Translations under genes and position numbers: made by a program
Shown: piece by piece, positions 44,531 to 54,085 of the stretch
Layout of the letters: each line of letters starts with the position of its first letter
Numbering within the stretch: the stretch's first letter is position 1
Assembly (NCBI GenBank): GCA_040756375.1
Contig: JBFLZC010000006.1
Coordinates: 173,016 to 237,015 of the forward strand
Length of the DNA: 64,000 nucleotides
Direction of reading: 5' to 3'
Origin: VGSG01 sp040756375
Lineage (GTDB): Bacteria > Desulfobacterota > Desulfomonilia > Desulfomonilales > Desulfomonilaceae
The notes under the pieces: model-generated
What the model saw: only the letters and a program-made list of their open reading frames with translations
What the model was told of the DNA's origin: nothing
Databases searched by the model: none

Positions 44531-47500
44531 TTATGCCGAGAACCAGCGCATCACCATGTCTTGTACCGTCATAACGGCCTTTCCGTCGCGGTCCACTCCG
44601 CGAGCAGTCCACGTGATACCCTCATCCGTGCGGCTGCTGATGCGGGCTTCCACGATGATCTCTTCTTCTTCCAAGCATTGGCGGAATATATCTATGCGTC
44701 CGATTCTGAAAGGTATCATGGAGCGCTGTTCGTTCTGGTCCCTCATGATCACGTAAAAGTTCGCCACTTGCATAAGAGCTTCCAGGAGGTACGGCGAGAA
44801 CTGGTACCTGGTCTTGCGAGGCGGCGCAAAATCTTCCGTAGTGCGGTAGGTTATCCGGCCACGCACCGCGTCAGGCCCAGACCCGTGGATCTCCTCCATG
44901 AGGCGGTATCGTCCCTGCATGTCCGTGCGGTCCCTGTACCACCTCAGCACCTCGTCGTTCAGCATGGGCCGGCTGTCAAGATCGCCGTCGGTAACAGGGA
45001 ACCCCGGCATTCGGTCCGGAGGTGTACCGGGGCGCGCGCCAAGCACTACCTGGGCCTGGTAATTAGCGTTCACTCGGTCCATAAGACGGCCGGACGGTGA
45101 AATCTCCCGCGAAGCAAGCGTCACCCCGCAGACGAGCCGTCCGTTCGCCAAAGACTCACGTCCACATGTGATCTCCGATTCCCGCTCCACTCCAGGGGGA
45201 CACGTTATGATGTCTAAGAAGCGAGCATCCCTGATTCCAAGCACATGCAAGGAGGGGTACAGAATCCGGGAAGATTCCATGAACGTTTCCAAGGCCATGA
45301 TAGCCGACACCAGGGGATGCTTGAGGAACTTGAACGGCTTGTGGTCTGCAATCCAAGGATCGCGCTCCTGAGAGAAGGTCCTGGCTGCCAGGAGCTCGCC
45401 CTTGCGCAAGTCGAGACCGGTCACCGCGTCGATGAGGGGAAAATTGTCGCGCTCGAAGATGACGGAAGCCAGGTCGATCTTATCCGGTTTCGGCGCCGGA
45501 AGAGACATCTGCAAGCGCACCGTGGGAAGGTCCGGTAGACTCCTCATGAACATTACCCAGGTGTCATCCTTCGGTCCAAGGGTTAGTTCCCTCGTGAAAA
45601 GGCATGCAAGCTCTTCCGCATGAATGTACGCAGCGTTCATCCTCTTCATGAGAGCCTTAACCTCTTCGTTCTCCGCCATCCCCGTCCCTTCTATGGGGGA
45701 CAGCATCAGGGCTCGTGAGAAGATCTCGCCATGATGCCGGTGCAGATGATCGACCAGAGCTGACATGATGCGGTTACCAGCCGAGTAATTCACTTGCCCG
45801 GGATTTCCCTGAATCGACGCGCCGGAAGAAAGACAAACGAAGAATCGCAGCCCCGCGGGCTGGGCAGCCCGGTAGAGATTCCACGCGCCGAGGAACTTCA
45901 CTGCGGTCACGCGCGCAAAGTCTTCCGCTGACATCTGCCTGAGGAAGTTGTCTCGGAGCAAGCCGGCGCCGTGAATCACGCCGTCAATCCTCCCGTACCT
46001 TTTCACAATGTTGCCCATCACTTGTGGGGCTCTTTGCGGGTCGGCCACGTCACACGTGTAGTAAGAGGCGTCAATTCCCAGTTCGCGCAGCTCTTCCACG
46101 AACCGGATGATCTCAACGGTTTTGGCCACTTTGGCCACTTCCCGATCCAAATCCGTGGGCGAGATCCCAGGCTTTGCTTGCTTGACCATCCGCGCTGCCG
46201 CCTCCGGATCGCGCTTTGTTGAGTCCATCAACTCCCGAAAATCGATGTCCGGGTCGAGAGTGGAACGCCCGAGAAAGACCATGCGGCAGCCAAAAGGAAC
46301 CAAGCTGCGGGCCAGGTACGATGTCACCCCATAACCGCCGCCGGAGATCACCACCACACTCTCAGGGCCCAACTCAACAGACTGGGTTTCGCTCATGACG
46401 AGCGGCTCGACGCGACCCTCGGTAGTGAAAGTTTCTCCTCCTCGATAGATGAGCTCAACCACCTTGCGACTGCGGTCCAACGCTCCGCGAATAGCAGACC
46501 GAAGATCGGTCTTTTCGTCCACTCGTACGCTGCGGAACTGAACAGAGGAGAACTCGTGGGCCAGGCTCAGGAACATGCCCAGTACACCTTCTGCCAGCAC
46601 GCGTCCTATACCTTCGGGATGCTCGGTCCGGTGTATGAGCAAACAGAACTTCCTCGCGGGTGACTCAAGAAAGACTTTCAGAAGGCGGAAGAAACCGGTC
46701 AGTATTCGTGAAAGATCTTCCACCTCTGGGTTCTTGCTTTCAAAGACGTCGTCAATGATGAAAACCGTTCCTGCAAGCGATTCCACTTCCCGCAGGTGGT
46801 ATTCCGCGGCAGCTGCGCCCGCGTCTGTCGAGAGATCGCAGCACTCATCGCCGGCCTGCCCCGGCTTCCCGAACGCGGAGAGTACCAGGTTCACTCCATA
46901 GTCTCTGCGAAACACCTCGGCCACTCGCTTGCGCATTCCAGTCCCGCCCTCGGCCGAGTAGATCACCACGGACTCCAGTGTGTCCAACTCAACCGGCTGA
47001 GAGCTCCCCTCTTCCAGCGGAACCTCGCGGAAAACGAGTCGCTTGATTGGTTCCTGTTCCGTTGAAGTTAGGATCTTCGGAGCCGGCCCTCCCGAGGGAG
47101 CTTGCTCGGCCGCGGCAGAATCAGGGGGAACGGCAGACCCATCCGCGGAAGCGCGAGGCGCAACACTCTGTTTTCTGGCAAGAATCGCAGAAATGGTGTC
47201 CGCGACCTCTCTGATGGTCCGCACATCCATGAATTGTTCGAGCTCGATCTTAATACTGAAGTGGTTTTCCACCGCGTCCATAATTACAGGCAGACGGCTG
47301 GATCGAATGGACAGATCTTCTCTCAGATCCATATCAGGTTCGATTTCATCCCGCTCGTACCCAGTCGCTTCCATAATGATCCGAATCACTGCCTCGGTAA
47401 CGTCTTCTTCACCTGAAGGGGCTTGCATCGGGGCTGCAGCAGGACCCGCCGGAGCCACCGCGACAGGCGCTGCCGCAGCAGCAGTCACCGGTACAGCCTT

Positions 47501-50500
47501 ACTAGCTGATATTGGCGGACTCGTCATACCCGGCAGTACTGTCCGTAGCACCGTTTCCAGCTTTTCTTCGCTGAAATTCGGGTCCACTTCACGCCGAATT
47601 GCAGCCAAGATGCTCGGTTTCAAGAAACGGCCGAAGGTTTCCAGCAGGAACGAGTTGATTTCCCGCTGCACGACCCATTCAATGGCTCCGGGCGCTCCTG
47701 TTGGGCGGGTCGTGGAGGTCGTGCGCCGACTTTCAGGCGCGGCCGCGCTCGCCTCCGGTCGGCTCTCCTTCCCCGCGAACGCTACGAGCTTCGGCCGAGT
47801 TCTGGGCTTCAGGTTGCCTCGAGCGTAAAGCTGAGCCAACGCGGTCCGATAGATGAGGCTTTCCGCGGACGGGAGACATGTCTGGAGGCAGTCTGAATCC
47901 GGAATGCTGTCCGTAATGAGGTTGCTCAGGATATCTCGCGGCCCTACTTCCACAAAGAGCCGGACGCCATAGTCGTCCCAGAGGGTCCGCGCGTTCTGCA
48001 TCCAATGAACCGGCGACTCCAAATGAGCCATCACGATTCTTTTCATCTCGACCGGATCGTCCGGGAACGGCATCATGGTGGTATTTGAAATCACCGGGAT
48101 TTGCGGAGCATGAAACGGAATGCCGGCAATGAATTCTTCCAGCTCGTCGTGGATGCAGGCCATGATCGGCGAATGGAAAGCCATGCTGACCCGTAACCTG
48201 GTCCGGCGGTATCCCTCAGCCTTGAGCTCCTCGCCCAGAGCGGTGACCGCATCCGTGTCCCCACCCAGAACTACTTGGTTTGGCGAATTGATATTGGTGA
48301 CGTAGACTTTATCGAGATTTCGGAGCTTCTCTTCCAGATAATCCAGAGGCGCATCTACCGCCATCATGATGCCCGGATCCGCGTTCATTTCGCAGGCTTT
48401 GTCCATACAGACGGCTCGCTTATTCACGATGCGGAAGCCATCCTCGTACGAGTACACGCCCGCAAGACAAAGCGCAGTTAACTCACCCAGACTGTGACCC
48501 GCCATTGCCACCGGTCGAATTCCCAAGGAAACGAGATACCTGGCCATGGCGTATTCCATGGTGAAGAGGGCCGGCTGCTGCCACCTGGTCTTCTGCAAGT
48601 CTTCTTCGCGGTCGTGGAACAAGAGCCGTAATATGTCGAAATCCGCCACGTCGGCAATGCGATCCATCCATTCCCGAATTACGGGGAAGGTTTCGTACAG
48701 CTCGTGAGCCATGCCCGCGTAGTGAGAGCCCTGACCGGGAAAGACCAGAGCTAACGGAGGCGCCGCGCCTTCCGCAAGTCCTATGTGGATTCCCTGGCGC
48801 GCCAGGGCTCGAACACGCTTGGCCGGTACTGGACCGCCATTGCCGATTGGTTCAGCCTTCTCGACCATCTCCAGAGCGACGGGCTCGTCATCTGCCACCA
48901 CGCCCATGCGGTAAGTCTGGTGGCCGATCTCGGTGGTGTATAAATGCAGACCGCGCGGGAGGTCAGCTTCCGGGCTTTCCTGCGCAGCCGCGGCATCCGG
49001 TTCGGGAATAGAAACCAGCACCGTATCCTGATCTTCCGCAGATTCTTCCACTTGGAGCACGTAGTTGGATCCGCCAAATCCAAACGCATTCACTTGGAAG
49101 CGCCTGGGCTTGCCGTTACCTGTCTTCCAATCATTCAGTCCTGTGGCAATCGAAATCCCGGACCCATTCAGTTCCATGTCCGGATCGGGGGTTTCGTAAT
49201 TGATGCTCGGGGGAAGCACCCGGTCTTTAATGGCCATCACACCGCGGATCAGGCTGTTGACACCCGAAGCTCCCAAGGTGTGGCCGATCTGCGATTTGAA
49301 CGAAGTCAGCGCCACTGGTTGGTCGGGACCGTAGAACTTCCTGAGCGCGTGGACTTCCTCCACATCGCCCTGCCGCGTGCTGGTCGCGTGGCATTCCACC
49401 AGGTCAACGCCTTCCGGACCGTACCGCGCGTCCGCAAACGATGCAGCGATGGCTATTTCCTGCGTGACGCGGGAAGACTCCACCATGCCCAGGTGGTTGT
49501 TGCTCGCGCCCATCGAAGTGATGTACGCGTGAATCCTCGCACCCCTGCTCCGAGCCACAGACTCGCGCTCGATCACGATCATGCCGCCGCCTTCGCCCAG
49601 GACCATGCCGTCACGGTCAGCGTCGAACGGCCGGCTTACTTCATGCGCGGCCCGTTCCACCCCTGAGAGCCCCGCGAGCGCACCCAAAGCTGAGAACTCC
49701 AGGAAGTGCATGGGTGTGAGGCTTTCTTCCGCGCCTCCTACAACTGCGGCGTCGATGATGCCGTTTCGGATCATCTGGTATGCGCTGTACAGAGCCACAA
49801 GTGCGGTTGCGCACGCCGCGGAAACCGCAAAGCTCGGACCCTGGAAGCCGTACTTGTTGCAGATGAATCCTGCTGCCGCGCAATTGAGCCTGCCGAGTAG
49901 GGTGGTATCGTCTATGACTATGCGGCCGCATTTTACCGCTTCGGCTGCCGCTTCTTCCGCGACCGGGTCCAGTTGAATCGCGGTTTTCATGGCAGAGATG
50001 AGCTCATTGGTCCTGCCACGAATAATAACGTCTTGGAGTGTAGCCGCGGCTTCGCCTGAATTCTGAGAGATCAGCACCGCGATGCGCTCTTTGGGTATGT
50101 CCGATTCGAGAATGCCCGAGGCTTCCACTGCCTGTTTGGCAAGCCACATGGTTACCTTGGTCGAATCGGTCATGGTTCGGAAGTCCTGCGGCGGTATGCC
50201 CAAGTCTTTACGAGATACCTCGATGTGCTGGAAAGCCCCCACCTTGCAGTACGTCTTCTCAGGAGTGCGGGGGCGAGAATCGAAGTAGAGCTGATGGTCC
50301 CACCTTTCGGGTGGCACGGGAACGATGCCGCAACGCAAAGCTTTACTGGCTGCCCAAACCTCTTCGGGGCTGTTCCCCAGCGAATTCACGATGCTCATTC
50401 CGGTTATGGCGATGCGTTCCCGTTCCGGAACTTGGATCGCGGGTTTCCTGATCCCAGATCTGCCGGCAACAAGGCCGACGTGGACTGCCTCAGGCCTTTC

Positions 50501-52579
50501 GCGCGTGCCGAGCCCCTCCCTCACCGGCCCCTGGAAAGGAAGTCCCAGGGGGAGAGGCGAGTCCGCGAGATCGTGGTGCAGTTCCTCCAGCGAGCAAATT
50601 TGGCTCAACACGCCGGCTGACGCGCCGGTCATGAACTGGCCCTTTTCGATACAGGATTGCTCGTCCATAGGGAGGCCGCCCGGACCGTCGATCCCTCTGG
50701 CCGCGATCAACAGACTGCCCGCAGTAAGCTGCTCAATTTTATGTCGGAATGACGATTCGTCCTCCGAGCCGGCCGCGAAGTCCCGCTCCAGGCCACAGAC
50801 TGCCTCGATGCGCGGGGTCCTCAAGGAACGGACCCTCAGCCCGGTCCCCTCTCCTGTAATCACGGACGAGCCCGGGACGGCTTCCAGAATCATGCGCCGG
50901 TACAGCTCGCTGAGCGCCCCGGTCTCCACGATTTCGCGGGTGGTGAGGTAGCAGGTTCCCATCTGAACCGCGTCCGCACCCAACATGGCGGCCATGAAAG
51001 CGGTCTCACGGTTGCAGATCCCTCCGGCCAGTATCACGCGGCGGCCTTTACAAAGCTCAGGTTCACGGTTCTTCAGGTCAATGACCATCTGGGCAAGAGT
51101 CAGGGTCGAGTGCTCGCCAACATGGCCACCCGCCTCGTTTCCTTCGCAGATCACGTAACGGACGCCTGCTTCGAACGCGAGTTTGAGGAGTTCCTCATTA
51201 GGCGCGATGTAGATCACCTCTATGCCGCCGTCCAGGAGCTCCCGGGCATGGGACGGCTCACCCGCGGCTATCACCGCGAAACGAGGTTTAGTCGCGCGAA
51301 TCCAGGCAAGCTGCTGATCTCGAAACGGGTTTTCCTGGAGAGTGATCACATTGACTGCGTACGGTCGTTCGCCGAGAACATCGCGGACGCGGCCAAGCTT
51401 TTCCTCCAGCAACCGACCGTCCATGAGCCCTAGCGCCAGAGTCGGCAACGCACCAGCGTCGGCGACTTTGACTGCAAACTCGGGCACATCGGTAATCCAG
51501 GACATGGCGCCCTGAATAAACGGGTATCTTGTCTCCATATCTTTGGCCGCCGAGCTGTCGGCGAACGCCTTCTGCTTGTCGCCGGATCGGCTGCACGCTG
51601 CTTCAATCTCGCTGATGAACCGATCGATGGCTTGTTCCGTGCTTGAACCGAAGCGACGAACAAAGGAATGGGCAAATGCAGCTTCCACGCCTAGGGGGAG
51701 CAACTCGTCACGTGAGAAATGACTATCCAGAGGATCGATCGCGGCTTCTTCAATCCGGTGCGCGAAGAAGCGCCGCTGTTCATCCCTGATTTCGGCTCCG
51801 CACAAAGACCCGGCAAAATCCCTTAGTTCCTTGACTGCTCGTGAATTCCCCTTATTAAAGAGCCGACACGGAACCTGAAGGTTGAGCCCGGTCAGGTCGG
51901 TGTGTTCAGGTCGAAGCTTGCCGATACGGTCCCGCGCCTCATCGCCCAGGGAAACCAGATCCGTCAACCAGTGCACGCTTTCAAAGACCACTCCAGCTGC
52001 GCCCGCAGCCAGAAACGCGGCGGCAGCCTCGGGCGTGGCAATACCCCCCCAAGTCACCACGTTACACTGGCGGCCTGCGTTGAGGAGCTCCACCCGCACC
52101 GCTTCGTACAGGGTGAAAAGGTTCTCGCCGCTCACAAAGCCCGCGGCCTCAGAGCCCTTTAATGCAATGTCCGTTATAAGAGGATATTCATGAATCACAC
52201 GACGGATCAGGCCCAGATCGCTCACCACAGGACAACACCGGACGCTGGGAGCCAGCTCCAGCATTCTATCAAGGTATACTCCGGGGTCCTTGTCCAGGAG
52301 CGCAGGATGGAGCTCTACCCACACTGTATTGATACCGGTTTCCGAAAGAAGTTCTTCCAGCCTGGGATCTAACAAGGCTTCGGGGGAAACCTTGAGGTGC
52401 ACGGTTTCGTTGGATGCGTCTGCCTTGAGGAGAGCCCCGGCCATGGAGGCCGGATCCGTTCCGGTCAGGTCGAAGACCGCTTTCGCGGCCGTGCGCCGGG
52501 CCGCCTCCACAACCGAAGAGGTAATATCCTGGTGGCGCCAGACGAAGGCGATTATGGGAAATTCACGCTCATGTACCAT
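44531..52579 (-). CDS. Iterative type I PKS / secondary lipid megasynthase (NPD-NPD-KS-AT-ACP-KR-DH)
   Basis: A 2682-residue multidomain synthase. Residues ~8-330 and ~350-620 are two flavin TIM barrels of the nitronate monooxygenase/PfaD type; the second has QGAMSWITDV, CEGNEAGGHVG and VILAGGICNRETAFMAAMLGADAVQMGT, the first is more divergent. KS ~722-1180: Cys923 in SAACATAL, His1064 in ECHAT, His1100 in KSQIGH. AT ~1277-1590: Ser1363 in GHSLGE, His1469. ACP ~1724-1803: DLSIRSSRLPVIM, likely Ser1760. KR ~1866-2340: GGGYGVTSYLA, Tyr2265/Asn2269 in YSAGN. DH double hotdog ~2390-2682: ADHKPFKFLKHPL, SPYLLEALMQ. No thioesterase. The order resembles PfaA/PfaD-type polyunsaturated fatty acid synthases, with the reductase fused at the N-terminus. 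It probably makes a reduced or partly unsaturated acyl chain. Confidence 0.9.
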   Translation of the reverse strand: MVHEREFPIIAFVWRHQDITSSVVEAARRTAAKAVFDLTGTDPASMAGALLKADASNETVHLKVSPEALLDPRLEELLSETGINTVWVELHPALLDKDPGVYLDRMLELAPSVRCCPVVSDLGLIRRVIHEYPLITDIALKGSEAAGFVSGENLFTLYEAVRVELLNAGRQCNVVTWGGIATPEAAAAFLAAGAAGVVFESVHWLTDLVSLGDEARDRIGKLRPEHTDLTGLNLQVPCRLFNKGNSRAVKELRDFAGSLCGAEIRDEQRRFFAHRIEEAAIDPLDSHFSRDELLPLGVEAAFAHSFVRRFGSSTEQAIDRFISEIEAACSRSGDKQKAFADSSAAKDMETRYPFIQGAMSWITDVPEFAVKVADAGALPTLALGLMDGRLLEEKLGRVRDVLGERPYAVNVITLQENPFRDQQLAWIRATKPRFAVIAAGEPSHARELLDGGIEVIYIAPNEELLKLAFEAGVRYVICEGNEAGGHVGEHSTLTLAQMVIDLKNREPELCKGRRVILAGGICNRETAFMAAMLGADAVQMGTCYLTTREIVETGALSELYRRMILEAVPGSSVITGEGTGLRVRSLRTPRIEAVCGLERDFAAGSEDESSFRHKIEQLTAGSLLIAARGIDGPGGLPMDEQSCIEKGQFMTGASAGVLSQICSLEELHHDLADSPLPLGLPFQGPVREGLGTRERPEAVHVGLVAGRSGIRKPAIQVPERERIAITGMSIVNSLGNSPEEVWAASKALRCGIVPVPPERWDHQLYFDSRPRTPEKTYCKVGAFQHIEVSRKDLGIPPQDFRTMTDSTKVTMWLAKQAVEASGILESDIPKERIAVLISQNSGEAAATLQDVIIRGRTNELISAMKTAIQLDPVAEEAAAEAVKCGRIVIDDTTLLGRLNCAAAGFICNKYGFQGPSFAVSAACATALVALYSAYQMIRNGIIDAAVVGGAEESLTPMHFLEFSALGALAGLSGVERAAHEVSRPFDADRDGMVLGEGGGMIVIERESVARSRGARIHAYITSMGASNNHLGMVESSRVTQEIAIAASFADARYGPEGVDLVECHATSTRQGDVEEVHALRKFYGPDQPVALTSFKSQIGHTLGASGVNSLIRGVMAIKDRVLPPSINYETPDPDMELNGSGISIATGLNDWKTGNGKPRRFQVNAFGFGGSNYVLQVEESAEDQDTVLVSIPEPDAAAAQESPEADLPRGLHLYTTEIGHQTYRMGVVADDEPVALEMVEKAEPIGNGGPVPAKRVRALARQGIHIGLAEGAAPPLALVFPGQGSHYAGMAHELYETFPVIREWMDRIADVADFDILRLLFHDREEDLQKTRWQQPALFTMEYAMARYLVSLGIRPVAMAGHSLGELTALCLAGVYSYEDGFRIVNKRAVCMDKACEMNADPGIMMAVDAPLDYLEEKLRNLDKVYVTNINSPNQVVLGGDTDAVTALGEELKAEGYRRTRLRVSMAFHSPIMACIHDELEEFIAGIPFHAPQIPVISNTTMMPFPDDPVEMKRIVMAHLESPVHWMQNARTLWDDYGVRLFVEVGPRDILSNLITDSIPDSDCLQTCLPSAESLIYRTALAQLYARGNLKPRTRPKLVAFAGKESRPEASAAAPESRRTTSTTRPTGAPGAIEWVVQREINSFLLETFGRFLKPSILAAIRREVDPNFSEEKLETVLRTVLPGMTSPPISASKAVPVTAAAAAPVAVAPAGPAAAPMQAPSGEEDVTEAVIRIIMEATGYERDEIEPDMDLREDLSIRSSRLPVIMDAVENHFSIKIELEQFMDVRTIREVADTISAILARKQSVAPRASADGSAVPPDSAAAEQAPSGGPAPKILTSTEQEPIKRLVFREVPLEEGSSQPVELDTLESVVIYSAEGGTGMRKRVAEVFRRDYGVNLVLSAFGKPGQAGDECCDLSTDAGAAAAEYHLREVESLAGTVFIIDDVFESKNPEVEDLSRILTGFFRLLKVFLESPARKFCLLIHRTEHPEGIGRVLAEGVLGMFLSLAHEFSSVQFRSVRVDEKTDLRSAIRGALDRSRKVVELIYRGGETFTTEGRVEPLVMSETQSVELGPESVVVISGGGYGVTSYLARSLVPFGCRMVFLGRSTLDPDIDFRELMDSTKRDPEAAARMVKQAKPGISPTDLDREVAKVAKTVEIIRFVEELRELGIDASYYTCDVADPQRAPQVMGNIVKRYGRIDGVIHGAGLLRDNFLRQMSAEDFARVTAVKFLGAWNLYRAAQPAGLRFFVCLSSGASIQGNPGQVNYSAGNRIMSALVDHLHRHHGEIFSRALMLSPIEGTGMAENEEVKALMKRMNAAYIHAEELACLFTRELTLGPKDDTWVMFMRSLPDLPTVRLQMSLPAPKPDKIDLASVIFERDNFPLIDAVTGLDLRKGELLAARTFSQERDPWIADHKPFKFLKHPLVSAIMALETFMESSRILYPSLHVLGIRDARFLDIITCPPGVERESEITCGRESLANGRLVCGVTLASREISPSGRLMDRVNANYQAQVVLGARPGTPPDRMPGFPVTDGDLDSRPMLNDEVLRWYRDRTDMQGRYRLMEEIHGSGPDAVRGRITYRTTEDFAPPRKTRYQFSPYLLEALMQVANFYVIMRDQNEQRSMIPFRIGRIDIFRQCLEEEEIIVEARISSRTDEGITWTARGVDRDGKAVMTVQDMVMRWFSA

Positions 52580-52616
52580 TTGGAACCTCGAACTTCACGT
52601 CATAAATCAAACCCTC

Positions 52617-52644
52617 ACTATACCACATTGAGGAAAAGCGTTAA
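52617..52644 (-). promoter_or_regulatory. Promoter candidate of the megasynthase operon
   Basis: Minus strand -35 TTAACG (52644-52639), 16-base spacer, -10 TATAGT (52622-52617). The leader is about 30 bases, with GAGG 7 bases before the ATG. Confidence 0.5.
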
Positions 52645-52693
52645 GCCCAAAAAGACAAGAGCGCGTAATCTTTGCGTTACCCGTTGGACAGAG

Positions 52694-52795
52694 TGTCATT
52701 GCGACCCCGCTGAAAAGCGGGGGGAAGCAATCTCCAACCTTAAAAGAGGAGATTGCTTCGTCCCCCGGATCATGTCCGGGGTCCTCGAAATGACA
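52694..52795. repeat. Composite palindromic repeat, TGTCATTGCGA type
   Basis: Outer ends TGTCATT (52694-52700) and AATGACA (52789-52795), inner arms GAAGCAATCTC and GAGATTGCTTC, and further GC-rich hairpins (CCCCGCTGAAAAGCGGGG; CCCCGGATCATGTCCGGGG). This ~100-base architecture, with TCATTGCGA ends and an AAGCAATCTC core, is a widely seen intergenic repeat type in environmental bacteria. It lies between the divergent megasynthase and reductase genes. Confidence 0.75.
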
Positions 52796-52974
52796 ATTCA
52801 GATGCAGTTGACTCCCGCACGTAACTGCACCGTTACGCCAAGCTCCGATTTACCCTTGAATGAGAAGGTGCTATTGTAATAAGTTGTTTGGCTTGGCCAA
52901 GGTCCCACCTTGGGCGCCCCGCCCCAGGCACGGACTTACGGCCCATTGATACTTGAAAGGCATTTGAAATCATT

Positions 52975-54066
52975 ATGAATAAGCCAATGAAAGTTCTACT
53001 TACGGGAGGTACTGGATTTCTGGGCGAATATCTTCTCGCCGACCTCCTGGAACGAGGACATATAGTCTGGGCGCTCTATCGAAGCGAATCACGGAAGCTT
53101 GACACGATTAGGTTCTTGAGCAGTCTCGGGCTCCCAAGGAGCGCGGACAGCCTCCACTGGTTCAAGGGCGAGCTCCTTGAGGCTGACCAGAAGTGGGATG
53201 AATGGCGTCGCGAATACGAGGGACTGGATGAGGTGGATAATCTCCTCCACAGCGCGGCTTCCACTCGGCATTACATGGATGAGAACGGCGAGCCCCTTAA
53301 GACCAACGTGGGCAGCGCCAAGGTGCTCAAAGGGCTGGTGGCGCTTCATCCCATGAACGTCCACTTGGTCAGCACCGCGTACGTATGCGGATTCGTCCCC
53401 AATGAGCGGGTCTATGAGAAGCACAATCCTCGGGGCGATTTCGTCAACGTATACGAAGAGAGCAAGTGGGAAGCGGAACAGATCTGGAAAGACCAGGCCA
53501 CGGTGTTACGACCGAGCATCATCGTGGGGCATTCCGAAACAGGCCGATGCACGTCCTTCACCGGGTGGTATTATCTGTTCCAGGCAGTCCATTTGCTGGA
53601 CAGGCTCTCCAGGGAAGCGGCCGACTACGACCGGCACAATCTCAACATTAATGTTCCAGCAAGTCCTGTGGGTGTGGCCAACATCATCCCGGTCGATTAT
53701 GTGTCAAAAGCCGCGGTTCGTATTATTGAAAATCCCAAGAACCACAGGAAGGTATTCCACCTCACCCATCCTGATCCGCCCACGCACCAGGCGACTCTGG
53801 ACCTCATATGCAAGAAATTTGACATCGGCGGGATCAATTTTGCGGGCGAGGGCGCGCCGTTTACGCAGCCTCGGAACAGGATCGAGCGAATGGTCTGGCG
53901 GCAGATGCAAACGATTCTTTTCTACTTTTCCAACAATCCCATATTCGACCGCACCAACACTGACCGGGCCGTGACCGACTACCCCGTTCCTGCCATGAGC
54001 GACCAAGTCATTCATCGCGTCATTGATTACGCCATAGAAAAAGACTGGGGCCAGGCCGGCGCGTGA
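52975..54066 (+). CDS. Extended SDR, thioester-reductase-like (NAD-binding domain 4)
   Basis: A 363-residue NAD(P)-dependent enzyme: TGGTGFLGEYLLADLLERGHIVWALYRS at the N-terminus, NLLHSAASTRHY, HLVSTAYVCGF and the catalytic YEESKWEAEQI, then VLRPSIIVGHSETGRCTSFTGWYYLF. This set is typical of male-sterility/thioester-reductase proteins that reduce carrier-bound or CoA-bound acyl chains to aldehydes or alcohols. It is divergent from the megasynthase, which has no thioesterase, so reductive chain release is a reasonable hypothesis. The Shine-Dalgarno is weak (AAAGG 12 bases upstream). Confidence 0.85.
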   Translation: MNKPMKVLLTGGTGFLGEYLLADLLERGHIVWALYRSESRKLDTIRFLSSLGLPRSADSLHWFKGELLEADQKWDEWRREYEGLDEVDNLLHSAASTRHYMDENGEPLKTNVGSAKVLKGLVALHPMNVHLVSTAYVCGFVPNERVYEKHNPRGDFVNVYEESKWEAEQIWKDQATVLRPSIIVGHSETGRCTSFTGWYYLFQAVHLLDRLSREAADYDRHNLNINVPASPVGVANIIPVDYVSKAAVRIIENPKNHRKVFHLTHPDPPTHQATLDLICKKFDIGGINFAGEGAPFTQPRNRIERMVWRQMQTILFYFSNNPIFDRTNTDRAVTDYPVPAMSDQVIHRVIDYAIEKDWGQAGA

Positions 54067-54085
54067 AGAGAGGCCATCGAGCCGG

